This document shows, in pieces, positions 44,416 through 54,184 of a DNA stretch of 64,000 nucleotides (positions within the stretch are counted from its first letter, which is position 1; every line of letters starts with the position of its first letter). A model generated the notes under the pieces. That model saw nothing but the letters and a program-made list of their open reading frames with translations. It did not search any database and had not been told where the DNA came from. Location: contig NZ_JASZ02000007.1 in NCBI RefSeq assembly GCF_000735695.2, positions 21,678 to 85,677 of the forward strand, given 5' to 3'. The stretch is from Kaistella haifensis DSM 19056 (GTDB taxonomy: Bacteria; Bacteroidota; Bacteroidia; Flavobacteriales; Weeksellaceae). The position numbers and the translations under genes were made by a program.

Positions 44416-45129
44416 ATGGAAAAAGGAATTTGCAATGTTTCGGTAGCGCCACTTCGGGCAGAAAACTCGCATCAGTCGGAGATGGTTTCCCAACTTCTCT
44501 ATGGCGAAAAGGTGGAAATTATCGAAGAAAACGGGAGCTTTTCAAAAATAAAAATGGATTTTGATGACTACGAGGGTTGGGTTGATGCAAAGCAAATTTC
44601 CAAAATTCCCGAGGAAGATTTTGCCCAAAAAACCGCGCAAATTCTTACCGAAGATTTTAAAGTTTTTAATTTTAAGGAAGGTAAAATCTTGCTTTCTATA
44701 GGAAGTGAAATAGTTTCTGATGAAGAACAAACTTTGCGGGAAGCAACCGGGAAATCACTTTCTGAAACCGCGCAACGCTTTTTAAATGTCCCATATTTGT
44801 GGAGCGGACGAAGTTTTTTCGGGATTGATTGCAGCGGATTTACACAATTGGTTTTCAAAGTTCACGGAATTCAGCTGCCTAGAGATGCTTACCAGCAGGC
44901 GGAAGTGGGAAATTTTTTAGATTTTGTGGAAGAAAGTGAACCCGGAGATTTGGCATTTTTTGAAAATCTGGAAGGCAAAATTTCCCATGTGGGAATCCTG
45001 TTGGAAGATCAAAAAATTATTCACGCTTACGGAAAAGTAAGAATCGATTTGCTGGATTCTACAGGAATTTTCAATAAAGATTTAGCAAAGCACACCCACA
45101 AATTGCGGTTTGTGAAACGAATTTTATAA
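44416..45129 (+). CDS. C40 peptidase (NlpC/P60) with SH3-type domain
   Basis: This is a 237-residue cell-wall hydrolase that cuts peptide stems of peptidoglycan. The N-terminal bacterial SH3 domain (about 5-65) has VSQLLYGEKVEIIEENG. The C-terminal NlpC/P60 domain (about 110-235) has catalytic Cys139 in FGIDCSGFTQL, His191 in KISHVGILL and a third polar residue at His203 in IIHAYG. No signal peptide is visible, as in other short Bacteroidota members of this family, so the export route is unclear. About 200 bp with no gene follow. Confidence 0.92.
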   Translation: MEKGICNVSVAPLRAENSHQSEMVSQLLYGEKVEIIEENGSFSKIKMDFDDYEGWVDAKQISKIPEEDFAQKTAQILTEDFKVFNFKEGKILLSIGSEIVSDEEQTLREATGKSLSETAQRFLNVPYLWSGRSFFGIDCSGFTQLVFKVHGIQLPRDAYQQAEVGNFLDFVEESEPGDLAFFENLEGKISHVGILLEDQKIIHAYGKVRIDLLDSTGIFNKDLAKHTHKLRFVKRIL

Positions 45130-45325
45130 AAATAGATTAGAAATAACAAAACTTCTGAACATGGTTTTTTGTAGAGAATTGTTAAAGTCGCATTTTGTAA
45201 AACGCTGATAATTTGATCATTCTGAAATGAAAAATAAGTTTTTCCATTTTATTTTTTTATCTTTTGAATAACTTCAGAGAAACAAAAAAACTTTTGCAAC
45301 TTTTGCGGTTTAAATTGCATTATTA

Positions 45326-46561
45326 ATGAAATTCATCTACAACATATTCGTCTCCTTGCTGATTTTCTCGATGAAAATCGGGGCGATTTTTAATTATAAA
45401 TTAAAAAAAGGTTTGGCTGGAAGAAGGCAATCTTGCGATACCGTGAAATCGAAATTTTCAGCCGAAGATCAAGTGATTTGGATGCACGCAGCGAGTTTGG
45501 GCGAATATGAACAAGGGCTTCCTGTTTTGGAAAAATTGAAAGAAAAACTTCCTCATCACAAAATTCTCATTACTTTTTTTTCACCTTCCGGATACGAAAA
45601 TGTGATTCATAAAAATACCATTGCAGATGCGATTTGCTATTTGCCTTTCGATAAAAAAATCTGGATAGACGAATTTACATCTCATTTTAAAACCGATATA
45701 TTTTTCACTGTAAAATATGATTATTGGTATAATCTGTTGGATGAATTAAAAAAGCAAGGCGCGAAAGTTTTTGTGGTTTCTGCACTTTTTTATGAAACTC
45801 AGGTTTTTTTCAAAGCTTACGGGAACTGGTTTGTGGAACAACTTTCGAAGAATGTAGATTGGTTTTTTCATCAAACCACACATTCAACTGCTTTGGCGAA
45901 AAGCATTGGCCTTTCGAACTCTTCTACCGCAGGAGATACGAGATTTGACCGCGTAAAAAAGTTGAGAGAAAGAGATAATTTTGTGGAATATATCGACGAA
46001 TTTAAACAAAATAAAAAGACCATCGTTTTCGGAAGTTCGTGGGAATCCGAGGAACGATTAGCAGAAATTGTCGCCTCGAAAAATCGCGATTTGAAAATCA
46101 TTATTGCGCCACATGATTTGAAAAGAGTTGCCAATTTGAAGGAGATTTTCCCCAATGCGATGCTCTATTCGCAATTGACGAATTCGCAGGTTTTTAATTC
46201 GTCCAATTCCCAAGTTCTTATTATCGATTGCATTGGCATACTTTCCAAACTATATTCTTATGGTGATCTGGCGGTTGTTGGCGGTGGTTTTCATTCCAAA
46301 GGACTTCATAATATTTTAGAGGCAGCAACATTTGGCATTCCAGTTCTTTTTGGTGATCATTACCAGAAAAATCCGGAAGCAGATGAGCTGATTCCGCAAC
46401 ACGGAGGCAAATCCTTTGAGGATGAATTTTTCGCAGCGCCTTATATTCTAAACCTTTTAAATGATGAGGAATCCATGAAAAAAATGAGCGAAAATGCTAG
46501 AAATTTCATCGATTCGCAACCGAATGCTTCGGATATTATTTTGAAGAAAATTTTATCGTAA
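45326..46561 (+). CDS. waaA: 3-deoxy-D-manno-octulosonic acid transferase
   Basis: WaaA (KdtA) transfers Kdo from CMP-Kdo to lipid A precursor at the cytoplasmic face of the inner membrane. The 411-residue protein starts with a hydrophobic anchor (about 5-25). It has the acceptor-side ASLGEYEQGLP motif (about 58-68), whose Glu is the proposed catalytic base, and the GT-B donor-site stretch GGGFHSKGLHNILEAATFG at about 316-334, followed by VLFGDHYQKNPEA. Its 3' end overlaps by 9 bp the convergent gene on the other strand. Confidence 0.93.
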   Translation: MKFIYNIFVSLLIFSMKIGAIFNYKLKKGLAGRRQSCDTVKSKFSAEDQVIWMHAASLGEYEQGLPVLEKLKEKLPHHKILITFFSPSGYENVIHKNTIADAICYLPFDKKIWIDEFTSHFKTDIFFTVKYDYWYNLLDELKKQGAKVFVVSALFYETQVFFKAYGNWFVEQLSKNVDWFFHQTTHSTALAKSIGLSNSSTAGDTRFDRVKKLRERDNFVEYIDEFKQNKKTIVFGSSWESEERLAEIVASKNRDLKIIIAPHDLKRVANLKEIFPNAMLYSQLTNSQVFNSSNSQVLIIDCIGILSKLYSYGDLAVVGGGFHSKGLHNILEAATFGIPVLFGDHYQKNPEADELIPQHGGKSFEDEFFAAPYILNLLNDEESMKKMSENARNFIDSQPNASDIILKKILS

Positions 46562-47179
46562 AAATCCTTGGTTTTTAATGTTTTTTATGATTAAATCTAA
46601 GTTTTCCGGAAGGTTTTCAGATTGCAACCAATTGAAATCGATCCCGTTATCGATGAATAATTTTTCCAAATAGCTGTTTTGATGAACTTTGTGGTCTATT
46701 TTTCCTAAAATCTCATCAAATTCCATCCAATAATCTTCATCAATTTTCTTTATGAACAACAAAGCGCGAACGACTTTATTGATTAAATAAATGTAGAGTT
46801 TATAGACGTTGTCGAATCTTTGCTTCGCAAAAGAATCATTGTTTTCCAAGATTTCATGAACCAAAAAAAGATTCAGATAAACCTCGCCGAATTTGTCGGT
46901 CGTTACTTTCACATGTTCGGTAATTTCAGCGCTGATTCTTCGGATGATCACCAGGTAATATTTCGGATTTGCAATGTATTTTGCGGCCAACATGGTTTTT
47001 TCACGAATATTTTCTTCCATTTGATTTCTTTTTTGATCGGTCGTTTCGGGATCAATCAGTTCAAAATAGAGTTTCTTCGAGAGTAATTTGTCCTTTTTCA
47101 ACAAACGGAAAATCAATCGATCTTTTTCTATCGACGAAAATTCGCTTAAAGCCTGTTTGAATTCTTTTGAATATTCCAT
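46553..47179 (-). CDS. Conserved hypothetical helical protein
   Basis: I do not recognise this 208-residue protein. It has no signal peptide and no cysteine. It is strongly helical and charged, with many Lys, Glu and Ile, and a more hydrophobic stretch around YIYLINKVVRALLFIKK (about 128-145). Its start codon overlaps the stop of the glycosyltransferase gene upstream (TAATG), so it is translationally coupled to it. That is the only clue to its role. It overlaps the waaA end by 9 bp tail to tail. Confidence 0.8.
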   Translation of the reverse strand: MEYSKEFKQALSEFSSIEKDRLIFRLLKKDKLLSKKLYFELIDPETTDQKRNQMEENIREKTMLAAKYIANPKYYLVIIRRISAEITEHVKVTTDKFGEVYLNLFLVHEILENNDSFAKQRFDNVYKLYIYLINKVVRALLFIKKIDEDYWMEFDEILGKIDHKVHQNSYLEKLFIDNGIDFNWLQSENLPENLDLIIKNIKNQGFLR

Positions 47180-47931
47180 TAATTAAAAAGTTTTGAGTAT
47201 TTCATAAATCCGTTCAAAGCCCAATTGGCAGTGTAATACAATGATTTTGCGGTTGAAAATTTCATGAAGTCTTTGTATACTAAATATTGGTCTTTCATGA
47301 TGTTTGTTTTTTTTCGGGAAATGCTGGTTGCGTGCATTCGGTATTTCGCCATCGTTTTGGGAAGCGGTTTCCCAACGGAGATTTTCTTGAGCAAATTCAA
47401 CCACATTACATGATCTTCACGCTTGCTTGCTTCCGGGAAAAATTCAATTCCAACTCTTTGAGAATCATACATGGAACTTAATAAAGAAAGTCTGCAGGTT
47501 TTCAATAAATTACCGAAAGTTACTTCTTTATCAGCTTTGAAATCTTCGATTTTTGGGCTCAGATTTTCGTCGCATCTCGCGTAATTGGAGTAGGCGAGTT
47601 CGGCATTTTCTTTTTTCATAAAAGCGACCATTTCTTCAAGGAAATTCGGTTCCCAGTAATCATCGGCATCTAAAAAAGTGATGAATCTTCCGGTGGCTTT
47701 TTCTAAAGATAAATTCCGGGCATGTCCAGCGCCACCATTTTTCTCGGAAATTGTGAGTTTTATCCGATGGTCATTGAGTTCCTGAATCATCTTCACAGAA
47801 TCGTCTGTAGATTGATCATCCGTAATCAGCCACTCCCAATCGGTGAAAGTTTGTGCAAATACCGATTCGATCGTTTGGGCTAAAAATTTTGAAGAATTAT
47901 AGACGGGAGTGATGATGGAAACTTCGGGCAT
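47179..47931 (-). CDS. Family 2 glycosyltransferase
   Basis: This is a roughly 250-residue GT-A glycosyltransferase. I choose ATG 47931 rather than GTG 47955, because it gives the standard start MPEVSIITPVYNS and because a TAAATTTG -7 element on this strand ends exactly at the GTG. Visible motifs are the nucleotide-binding VYNSSKFLAQTIESV, the acidic DDQSTDDS, and the metal-binding FLDADDYWEPNFL (DxD). A Glu-Asp pair (SKREDHVMWL) near residue 175 is a likely catalytic base region. It probably acts in lipopolysaccharide or other surface glycan synthesis, near waaA. Donor and acceptor are unknown. Confidence 0.9.
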   Translation of the reverse strand: MPEVSIITPVYNSSKFLAQTIESVFAQTFTDWEWLITDDQSTDDSVKMIQELNDHRIKLTISEKNGGAGHARNLSLEKATGRFITFLDADDYWEPNFLEEMVAFMKKENAELAYSNYARCDENLSPKIEDFKADKEVTFGNLLKTCRLSLLSSMYDSQRVGIEFFPEASKREDHVMWLNLLKKISVGKPLPKTMAKYRMHATSISRKKTNIMKDQYLVYKDFMKFSTAKSLYYTANWALNGFMKYSKLFN

Positions 47932-47954
47932 CGAATTTTTATCTAAAGTTTTCA

Positions 47955-48007
47955 CAAATTTACAATTATTAGTTTGATTTAAAATCCATTGTAAAATCTT
48001 AAATTTG
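47955..48007. promoter_or_regulatory. Divergent promoter region, glycosyltransferase and leuS
   Basis: CAAATTTA at 47955-47962 is a TAAATTTG -7 element on the minus strand, and TAAATTTG at 48000-48007 is one on the plus strand. The two are mirror images 37 bp apart. The -33 position reads ATTT on each strand, a weak match, though a TTTG lies at 47973-47976 on the plus strand. The minus-strand element supports the ATG 47931 start. Confidence 0.45.
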
Positions 48008-48028
48008 TGACTTATTTAAAATTAGAAC

Positions 48029-50842
48029 ATGTTTTACGACCATCAATCCATAGAAAAAAAGTGGCAGAAATTCTGGGAAGAAAATCAAACCTACAAAACC
48101 GATAATAAAACGGATAAACCTAAATTTTATGTTTTGGATATGTTTCCCTATCCTTCAGGAGCGGGTTTACACGTTGGTCATCCGCTTGGTTACATTGCTT
48201 CAGATATTTATGCAAGATTCAAAAGGCATCAAGGTTTTAATGTTTTGCATCCAATCGGTTATGATTCTTTTGGTTTGCCAGCGGAACAATATGCTATTCA
48301 AACAGGGCAACATCCGGCGATTACTACCGAGCAAAACATTAACCGCTACGAAGAACAATTAAGAAAAATAGGGTTCTCTTTCGATTGGAGCCGCGAGGTG
48401 AGAACTTCAGATGCATCTTATTATAAATGGACACAATGGATTTTTATAGAATTATTTCATTCTTGGTACAATAAATCTGCGGATAGAGCGGAATCTATCA
48501 AAACTTTGGTTGAACATTTTTCAAAATTCGGAACTGAAAATTTAAATGCAGTTCAAAATGATGAATTAAATTTCACCGCAGAAGAATGGAACTCAGCCGA
48601 TGATAACGAAAAACAAGATATTTTACTCAACTACAGATTGGCTTACAGAGCCGAAACTACAGTAAACTGGTGTCCAGCTTTGGGAACTGTTCTTGCGAAT
48701 GATGAGGTAAAAGATGGGAAATCTGAACGTGGCGGTTATCCTGTTTTTCAGAAAAAAATGATGCAGTGGAGCATGAGAATCACGGCGTATTCCGAAAGAT
48801 TGTTGCAAGGTCTGAAAACTTTAGATTGGCCACAACCATTGAAAGATTCTCAAGAATATTGGATTGGAAAATCGCAAGGAGCAGCTGTAAAATTCAATGT
48901 TTCTGGAATGGAAGAACAGATTGAAGTTTTCACCACTCGTCCTGATACTATTTTTGGAGCAACATTTATGGTTTTGGCGCCAGAAAATCCTTTGGTAGAG
49001 AAATTAACGACTCCAGAGCAAAAATCTGAAGTCGAAAATTATATTGAAGAAACTTCTAAAAAAACCGAACGTGATAGAATGGCAGACGTGAAAAACGTTT
49101 CCGGAGCGTTCACAGGAAGTTTTGCAATCAATCCTTTCACAGGGAAAAATATTCCGATTTATATTTCAGATTACGTGTTGATGGGTTATGGAACGGGTGC
49201 TGTAATGGCGGTTCCTGCGCATGATGAGCGCGATCACCGTTTTGCGAAAAAATTTGGTTTGGAAATCATTAATGTCATCGAAAATGATAAAGATGTTCAA
49301 GAAGAATCCTATGATTCTAAAGATTCGGTTTGTGTAAATTCTGAATTTCTAAACGGACTGAATTATAACGATGCGAAAGCAAAAATAATTTCAGAAATCG
49401 AAAAATTAGGAATCGGTCACGGTACTACTAATTACAGACAACGTGATGCGATTTTCTCTCGTCAAAGATATTGGGGAGAACCAGTTCCTGTGTATTATAA
49501 AGAAGGAATGCCTTATACTTTGCCTGTTTCTGCATTGCCATTAGAATTGCCAGAAGTTGAAAAATATTTGCCAACAGAAGATGGTGATCCACCATTAGGA
49601 AATGCGAAAAATTTCGCTTGGGATGAAGAGAATCAAAAAGTAGTTTCTGTTGATTTAATTGATGAAAAAACCGTTTTCCCGATTGAACTTTCTACGATGC
49701 CGGGTTGGGCAGGAAGTTCTTGGTATTTCTTAAGATATATGGATCCGAAAAATGACGGAGAATTCTGTGCAAAAGATTTATCGGATTATTGGGGACAAGT
49801 AGATTTATACATTGGTGGAAGCGAGCACGCAACTGGTCACTTGCTGTATTCCCGTTTTTGGAATATGTTTTTGAAAGACAGAGGTTACATTAACCAAAAT
49901 GAACCTTTCCAAAAATTGATTAATCAAGGAATGATTTTGGGAATGAGTGCGTTTGTTTTCAGAATTGACGGTACGAATCAGTTTGTTTCAAAAAATTTAG
50001 CAAAAGATTACCAAACTCAGAAAATCCACGTTGATGTTTCTTTATTAAAAGGAGCAACAGACGAATTAGATACTGAAGCTTTTAAAAATTGGAGAGCAGA
50101 ATATAAAGATGCTGAATTTATTTTAGAAGACGGAAAATACATCACCGAACGTGAAGTTGAAAAAATGTCCAAGTCTAAATACAACGTTGTCAATCCAGAT
50201 GATATTTGTGAAGAATACGGAGCGGATTGTTTAAGATTGTACGAAATGTTCCTTGGACCTTTAGAACAGTCAAAACCATGGAATACACAAGGTTTGAGCG
50301 GAGTTTACGGATTTTTGAAGAAATTCTATAACTTATATTATAATGGAGATGTTTTCGAGGTTTCGGATGAAGAGCCGACGAAAGAAGAATATAAAGTACT
50401 TCATACCTTAATAAAGAAAGTAATTTCCGATATTGATCAGTTCTCTTTCAATACTTCGGTTTCGTCATTTATGATTGCGGTAAATGAGTTCCAAAAACTT
50501 AAAACCAATAAAAGAAAAATTCTAGAAGCACTCGCGATCGTTGTTTCGCCTTATGCACCGCACATTTCTGAAGAACTTTGGCAAGGATTGGGGCATAAAA
50601 ATTCAATTGAGTTCGAGAAATTCCCGGAATTTGAAGAAAAATACTTGGTAGAAGATGAGATCGAGTATCCGGTGAGTTTTAATGGGAAGATGAGGTTCAA
50701 ATTGACTTTGCCTGCAGATTTATCAGCACCACAAATTGAAGAATTGGCTTTGAAAGATGAACGCGTTTTGCAACAATTGGCTGGAAATAATCCAAAAAAG
50801 ATAATTATCGTACCAAAAAAAATCATTAATATTGTTCTGTAA
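48029..50842 (+). CDS. leuS: Leucyl-tRNA synthetase
   Basis: LeuS charges tRNA-Leu with leucine. The 937-residue protein has the class I HIGH motif as HVGH (residues 48-51), a large CP1 editing domain with TTRPDTIFGATFMV and the conserved Asp-rich MAVPAHDERDHRF near 390-402, and the KMSKS loop at about 712-716 followed by YNVVNPDD. The anticodon-binding domain follows from about 770. It is complete and typical in length. A 258-bp AT-rich gap without a gene comes after it. Confidence 0.97.
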   Translation: MFYDHQSIEKKWQKFWEENQTYKTDNKTDKPKFYVLDMFPYPSGAGLHVGHPLGYIASDIYARFKRHQGFNVLHPIGYDSFGLPAEQYAIQTGQHPAITTEQNINRYEEQLRKIGFSFDWSREVRTSDASYYKWTQWIFIELFHSWYNKSADRAESIKTLVEHFSKFGTENLNAVQNDELNFTAEEWNSADDNEKQDILLNYRLAYRAETTVNWCPALGTVLANDEVKDGKSERGGYPVFQKKMMQWSMRITAYSERLLQGLKTLDWPQPLKDSQEYWIGKSQGAAVKFNVSGMEEQIEVFTTRPDTIFGATFMVLAPENPLVEKLTTPEQKSEVENYIEETSKKTERDRMADVKNVSGAFTGSFAINPFTGKNIPIYISDYVLMGYGTGAVMAVPAHDERDHRFAKKFGLEIINVIENDKDVQEESYDSKDSVCVNSEFLNGLNYNDAKAKIISEIEKLGIGHGTTNYRQRDAIFSRQRYWGEPVPVYYKEGMPYTLPVSALPLELPEVEKYLPTEDGDPPLGNAKNFAWDEENQKVVSVDLIDEKTVFPIELSTMPGWAGSSWYFLRYMDPKNDGEFCAKDLSDYWGQVDLYIGGSEHATGHLLYSRFWNMFLKDRGYINQNEPFQKLINQGMILGMSAFVFRIDGTNQFVSKNLAKDYQTQKIHVDVSLLKGATDELDTEAFKNWRAEYKDAEFILEDGKYITEREVEKMSKSKYNVVNPDDICEEYGADCLRLYEMFLGPLEQSKPWNTQGLSGVYGFLKKFYNLYYNGDVFEVSDEEPTKEEYKVLHTLIKKVISDIDQFSFNTSVSSFMIAVNEFQKLKTNKRKILEALAIVVSPYAPHISEELWQGLGHKNSIEFEKFPEFEEKYLVEDEIEYPVSFNGKMRFKLTLPADLSAPQIEELALKDERVLQQLAGNNPKKIIIVPKKIINIVL

Positions 50843-51100
50843 TTGAAAACCTGTAAAAAAAAGTTCATGGAACAATCGTAAAAAAAAAGGTTGAAATCTT
50901 GTTAATTTTTAATAGTATTTTTAAAATTGAAAATTATCAACAATAATTAAAATAAAAATTGCAAATAATGCAATGTTAATGATTGTTAACCTACAAAAAA
51001 AATAATTTTAATGAGGGTAAATCCTTGCATTATTAAATATTTTGACTTTATTTTACACTCGAAAAATTTAAAAAAAATAACAATTATAATTTAGTTTAGT

Positions 51101-51967
51101 ATGGAAATGAATGTTTCAAACAACGAGGAGCAAGTAGTTGCTAAAAAGTTAGGGGGATTAAATCCTGCGTTAATTATTCCTATTCTTATCGCTATAGGAA
51201 TTTGTATTTATGTCTTTGTTTTAGGTAATCCAGGGAACTTTAAAGCTGATCCCAGATTGGAAGGGCTTTCTTCAGTTGCTTTCTCTGATTTAGAATCTAA
51301 AGAATTACATCCAAGCGGATTTATGGGGATTATATATATGGGTGGAGTTATCGTTCCTATTCTAATCTCTTTCATGATTATCGTAATCGTGTTCTCTATC
51401 GAGCGTGCATTAGTTCTTAGAAAAGCTGCTGGTAAAGGAAATGTTGACAACTTTGTTTTAAATGTAAGAAGATTGCTTAACCAAAACAAAATAGATGAAG
51501 CTTTAGAAGAGTGCGACAGACAGGAAGGTTCTGTAGGAAACGTAGTAAAAGAAGGTTTAACTACCTACAAAGCTTTGGCTCATGATAATACAATGAACAA
51601 AGAACAAAAAATGGTAGCGCTTAACAAATCTATCGAAGAAGCTACAACTCTTGAAATGCCAATGCTAGAGAAAAACATGATGATTCTTTCCACCTTAGGT
51701 ACAGTAGCAACGTTAGTAGCACTGTTGGGTACAGTAATCGGGATGATCAAGGCGTTTAGTGCATTAGGATCAGGCGGTGGTACTCCGGATTCAGCAGCAT
51801 TATCAATTGGTATCTCTGAAGCACTTGTAAATACCGCTTTAGGTATTGGTACTTCTGCAGTTGCGATTATTCTTTATAACTATTTTACTTCTAAGATCGA
51901 CGAACTTACTTTCAAAATTGACGAAATTGCAATGTCAATTCAGCAGTCTTTCGCAGAATTTCACTAA
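51101..51967 (+). CDS. exbB: ExbB-like proton-channel protein (MotA/TolQ/ExbB)
   Basis: This 288-residue inner-membrane protein forms the proton channel that powers TonB. An extra N-terminal helix is at about 25-45 and a second at about 83-105 (VIVPILISFMIIVIVFSIERAL). After a long cytoplasmic loop come two core helices in the C-terminal third, with MMILSTLGTVATLVALLGTVIGM and SEALVNTALGIGTSAVAII. The Gly-rich GSGGGTPD between them is typical. First gene of a four-gene operon ending in TonB. Confidence 0.93.
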   Translation: MEMNVSNNEEQVVAKKLGGLNPALIIPILIAIGICIYVFVLGNPGNFKADPRLEGLSSVAFSDLESKELHPSGFMGIIYMGGVIVPILISFMIIVIVFSIERALVLRKAAGKGNVDNFVLNVRRLLNQNKIDEALEECDRQEGSVGNVVKEGLTTYKALAHDNTMNKEQKMVALNKSIEEATTLEMPMLEKNMMILSTLGTVATLVALLGTVIGMIKAFSALGSGGGTPDSAALSIGISEALVNTALGIGTSAVAIILYNYFTSKIDELTFKIDEIAMSIQQSFAEFH

Positions 51968-52048
51968 GAAATTCCAAATCGATGTTAATAGATTCGGTTT
52001 TTTGAAGCCAATCTAAAACAAGAAGTTTAATAATAAAATATAATAATA

Positions 52049-52651
52049 ATGGCGAGAGTCAAACCAAAAAGACATAACATTAGGGTAGATATGACGGCGA
52101 TGACCGATGTATCCTTCCTACTCCTTACGTTCTTTATCCTTACGGCTCAGTTTGCAAAACCTGATATTGAGACGGTCACAACGCCATCTTCTATTTCTGA
52201 AAAGCTCCTTCCGGATGCGAGTTTAATGACTGTGCTTAGTACAACCGACGGCAAATTCTATTTTACTCCCGTTGAGAACGGTACCGAAAGAATGGCATTG
52301 CTAGATAAAATGGGGGCGAAATATGGAATAAAATTTACTGATGCCGAGAAAGTTGCTTTCACTAAAGTGCAATCAGTAGGTGTTCCGATGAATCAATTGA
52401 AAGGATATTTGAATCTTTCCGATGATGACCGTAAAGCTTTCAAAAGCCAAACCGGAATTCCATTGGACAGTACTAATAAGCAATTAATCGATTGGGTAGA
52501 ACAAAGTTTAGCCGTAAACCCTGATTACAAATTGGCAATCAAAGGTGATGTGCAAACAAAATATCCAAAAGTAAAAGCTTTATTTGAAGGATTAAGAGAT
52601 ATCGATTTCTTAAAATTCTGGTTAATAACAAGTCAGGAAGTGGCGCAATAA
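52049..52651 (+). CDS. exbD: ExbD-like biopolymer transport protein, first copy
   Basis: This 200-residue single-pass inner-membrane protein partners with ExbB. The N-terminal cytoplasmic tail is basic (RVKPKRHNIRVDMTAMTD), followed by a membrane helix VSFLLLTFFILTAQF at about 26-40. Its essential Asp lies in MTDVSF. The periplasmic part is longer than that of classical ExbD (about 140 residues), with an insertion between the helix and the terminal fold, as often seen in Bacteroidota paralogues. It precedes a second ExbD by 7 bp. Confidence 0.9.
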   Translation: MARVKPKRHNIRVDMTAMTDVSFLLLTFFILTAQFAKPDIETVTTPSSISEKLLPDASLMTVLSTTDGKFYFTPVENGTERMALLDKMGAKYGIKFTDAEKVAFTKVQSVGVPMNQLKGYLNLSDDDRKAFKSQTGIPLDSTNKQLIDWVEQSLAVNPDYKLAIKGDVQTKYPKVKALFEGLRDIDFLKFWLITSQEVAQ

Positions 52652-52658
52652 TATAGAA

Positions 52659-53237
52659 ATGGCAGAAGTACAAGTAAAAGACAACAGCGGGAAAGGCGGT
52701 AAGGTACGCTCGAAGAAGCAAGCCCCACACGTAGATTTAACCCCAATGGTGGATTTGGCGTTCCTTTTGATTACATTCTTTATGTTGGTAACTACTTTCA
52801 ACAAACCGAATGTGATGGATCTAGGTCTTCCGGCAAAACCAAAACCGGATGCACCAAAACCCCCTCCAACGGAAATTGATTTATCCAATTCAATTTCTCT
52901 AATTATAGGAAAAGACAATAGAATTTTCTATCACCAGTTAGACCAAGCGGGACTCAATGAGCAAACGCTTCAGGAAACATCTTTTGATAGAGAAGGGATT
53001 ACTAAAGTAATAGAGCAAGCAAAAGCCAGAGCGAAGGATCAAAGTAAATTTACAGTGATCATTAAGCCAACGGACGATGCAGTATATAAGAATTTTGTAG
53101 ATATTCTAGATGAAATGGCGATTACCAAAAACGAAATATACGGTATTACCGATGTGAAAAGTTGGGAACAAGCTGTTTATGACAAAAAAGTGGGTGCTTC
53201 TTCAGCACCGGCAGCTCCAGCAGCTGACGCTAACTAG
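52659..53237 (+). CDS. exbD: ExbD-like biopolymer transport protein, second copy
   Basis: This 192-residue ExbD relative begins with a charged tail, then HVDLTPMVDLAFLLITFFML, which includes the essential Asp and the single membrane helix (about 33-50). The periplasmic domain begins KPNVMDLGLPAKPKPDAPKP and ends in an Ala/Pro-rich tail (SSAPAAPAADAN). Tandem, different ExbD genes between exbB and tonB are usual in this phylum. They may form a heteromeric stator. Confidence 0.92.
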   Translation: MAEVQVKDNSGKGGKVRSKKQAPHVDLTPMVDLAFLLITFFMLVTTFNKPNVMDLGLPAKPKPDAPKPPPTEIDLSNSISLIIGKDNRIFYHQLDQAGLNEQTLQETSFDREGITKVIEQAKARAKDQSKFTVIIKPTDDAVYKNFVDILDEMAITKNEIYGITDVKSWEQAVYDKKVGASSAPAAPAADAN

Positions 53238-53270
53238 AATGTTTTACTATAATATTTAAAGAAAGAATAA

Positions 53271-54110
53271 ATGGCAGAAGATAACACATACAACAGCAAT
53301 CTATCTTTAGATGAAATTGTATTTGAAAACAGAAATAAGGCCTATGGAGCTTATGATCTGAGAACCAACTACAGATCTGTTCTTACCAAGGCGTTTATTT
53401 TCGGTACCATTCTTTTTTGCGTTGCTGCATTTACACCATTTGTGATAATGAAAATTAAGCAAATGAATGCTAAAGAAACTCAGGAAGTTAATGCAAATTT
53501 GATTGAAATCATACCGGAAGAAACAATTATCGAGGAACCAGTTGAAGAAGAACCTCCTCCACCACCGCCACCAAAAGAAGAACCACCACAACAAGAGGTT
53601 ATTCAGAACGTGGTACCAGAGCCAGTGAAGGCACCAAAAGTGGAAACTCCACCGCCGCCAATCACTAAACAATTGGAGACAACTACTGGTTTGGCTAACC
53701 AAGAAGGGGTGAAAACGCCTTCTTACACACCACCGCCACCACCACCAGGTCCAAGTAAATCTACCACGGTGGAAGTAAAACCGCAAGTTTCAGAAAATCA
53801 GGTTTATACAGAGGTTGAGCAACTTGCTGAATTCCCTGGAGGTATCAACTCATTCAGAAGTAAGGTGCAAAACAGCTTCGACACTTCAGTAATGGATGGT
53901 GATGAAGGAACAGTAAAAACCGAAATTACTTTTGTAGTTGAGCGTGATGGTAGTATTACCGACGTTAAGGCTACGGGTCCTAACAAGGATTTCAATGCGG
54001 AAGCAATGAGAACAGTGAAATCTGTTAAAAACAAATGGGCTCCTGCTAAAATTAATGGTCAAGCCGTACGTTATCGTTACAGATTACCATTAACAATGCA
54101 GTTCGAATAA
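53271..54110 (+). CDS. tonB: TonB energy-transducing protein
   Basis: This 279-residue protein passes proton-motive energy to outer-membrane transporters such as the SusC at 10300. A cytoplasmic N-terminus with FENRNKAYGAYDLR (typical of Bacteroidota TonB) precedes one membrane helix at about 41-62. A Pro- and Glu-rich spanner with long Pro runs follows (about 85-175). The C-terminal TonB domain (about 190-279) starts near AEFPGGINSFR and ends RYRLPLTMQFE. It closes the exbB-exbD-exbD operon and is followed by a terminator. Confidence 0.95.
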   Translation: MAEDNTYNSNLSLDEIVFENRNKAYGAYDLRTNYRSVLTKAFIFGTILFCVAAFTPFVIMKIKQMNAKETQEVNANLIEIIPEETIIEEPVEEEPPPPPPPKEEPPQQEVIQNVVPEPVKAPKVETPPPPITKQLETTTGLANQEGVKTPSYTPPPPPPGPSKSTTVEVKPQVSENQVYTEVEQLAEFPGGINSFRSKVQNSFDTSVMDGDEGTVKTEITFVVERDGSITDVKATGPNKDFNAEAMRTVKSVKNKWAPAKINGQAVRYRYRLPLTMQFE

Positions 54111-54134
54111 TTCTCAGAAAGGATTTTGTATTAT

Positions 54135-54166
54135 AAAAGAGAAGCTTGTGCTTCTCTTTTTTTTAT
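54135..54166 (+). terminator. Terminator after tonB
   Basis: AAAAGAGAAGC pairs with GCTTCTCTTTT around a 4-nt loop and runs into T residues. Confidence 0.9.
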
Positions 54167-54184
54167 TTTTTGTATTTTTGATTT

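Noticed and set aside
53307..53786. 159-codon minus-strand frame rich in Trp and Phe
   Set aside because: It is the complement of the proline-rich part of tonB; Pro codons read backward as Trp/Gly-like codons.
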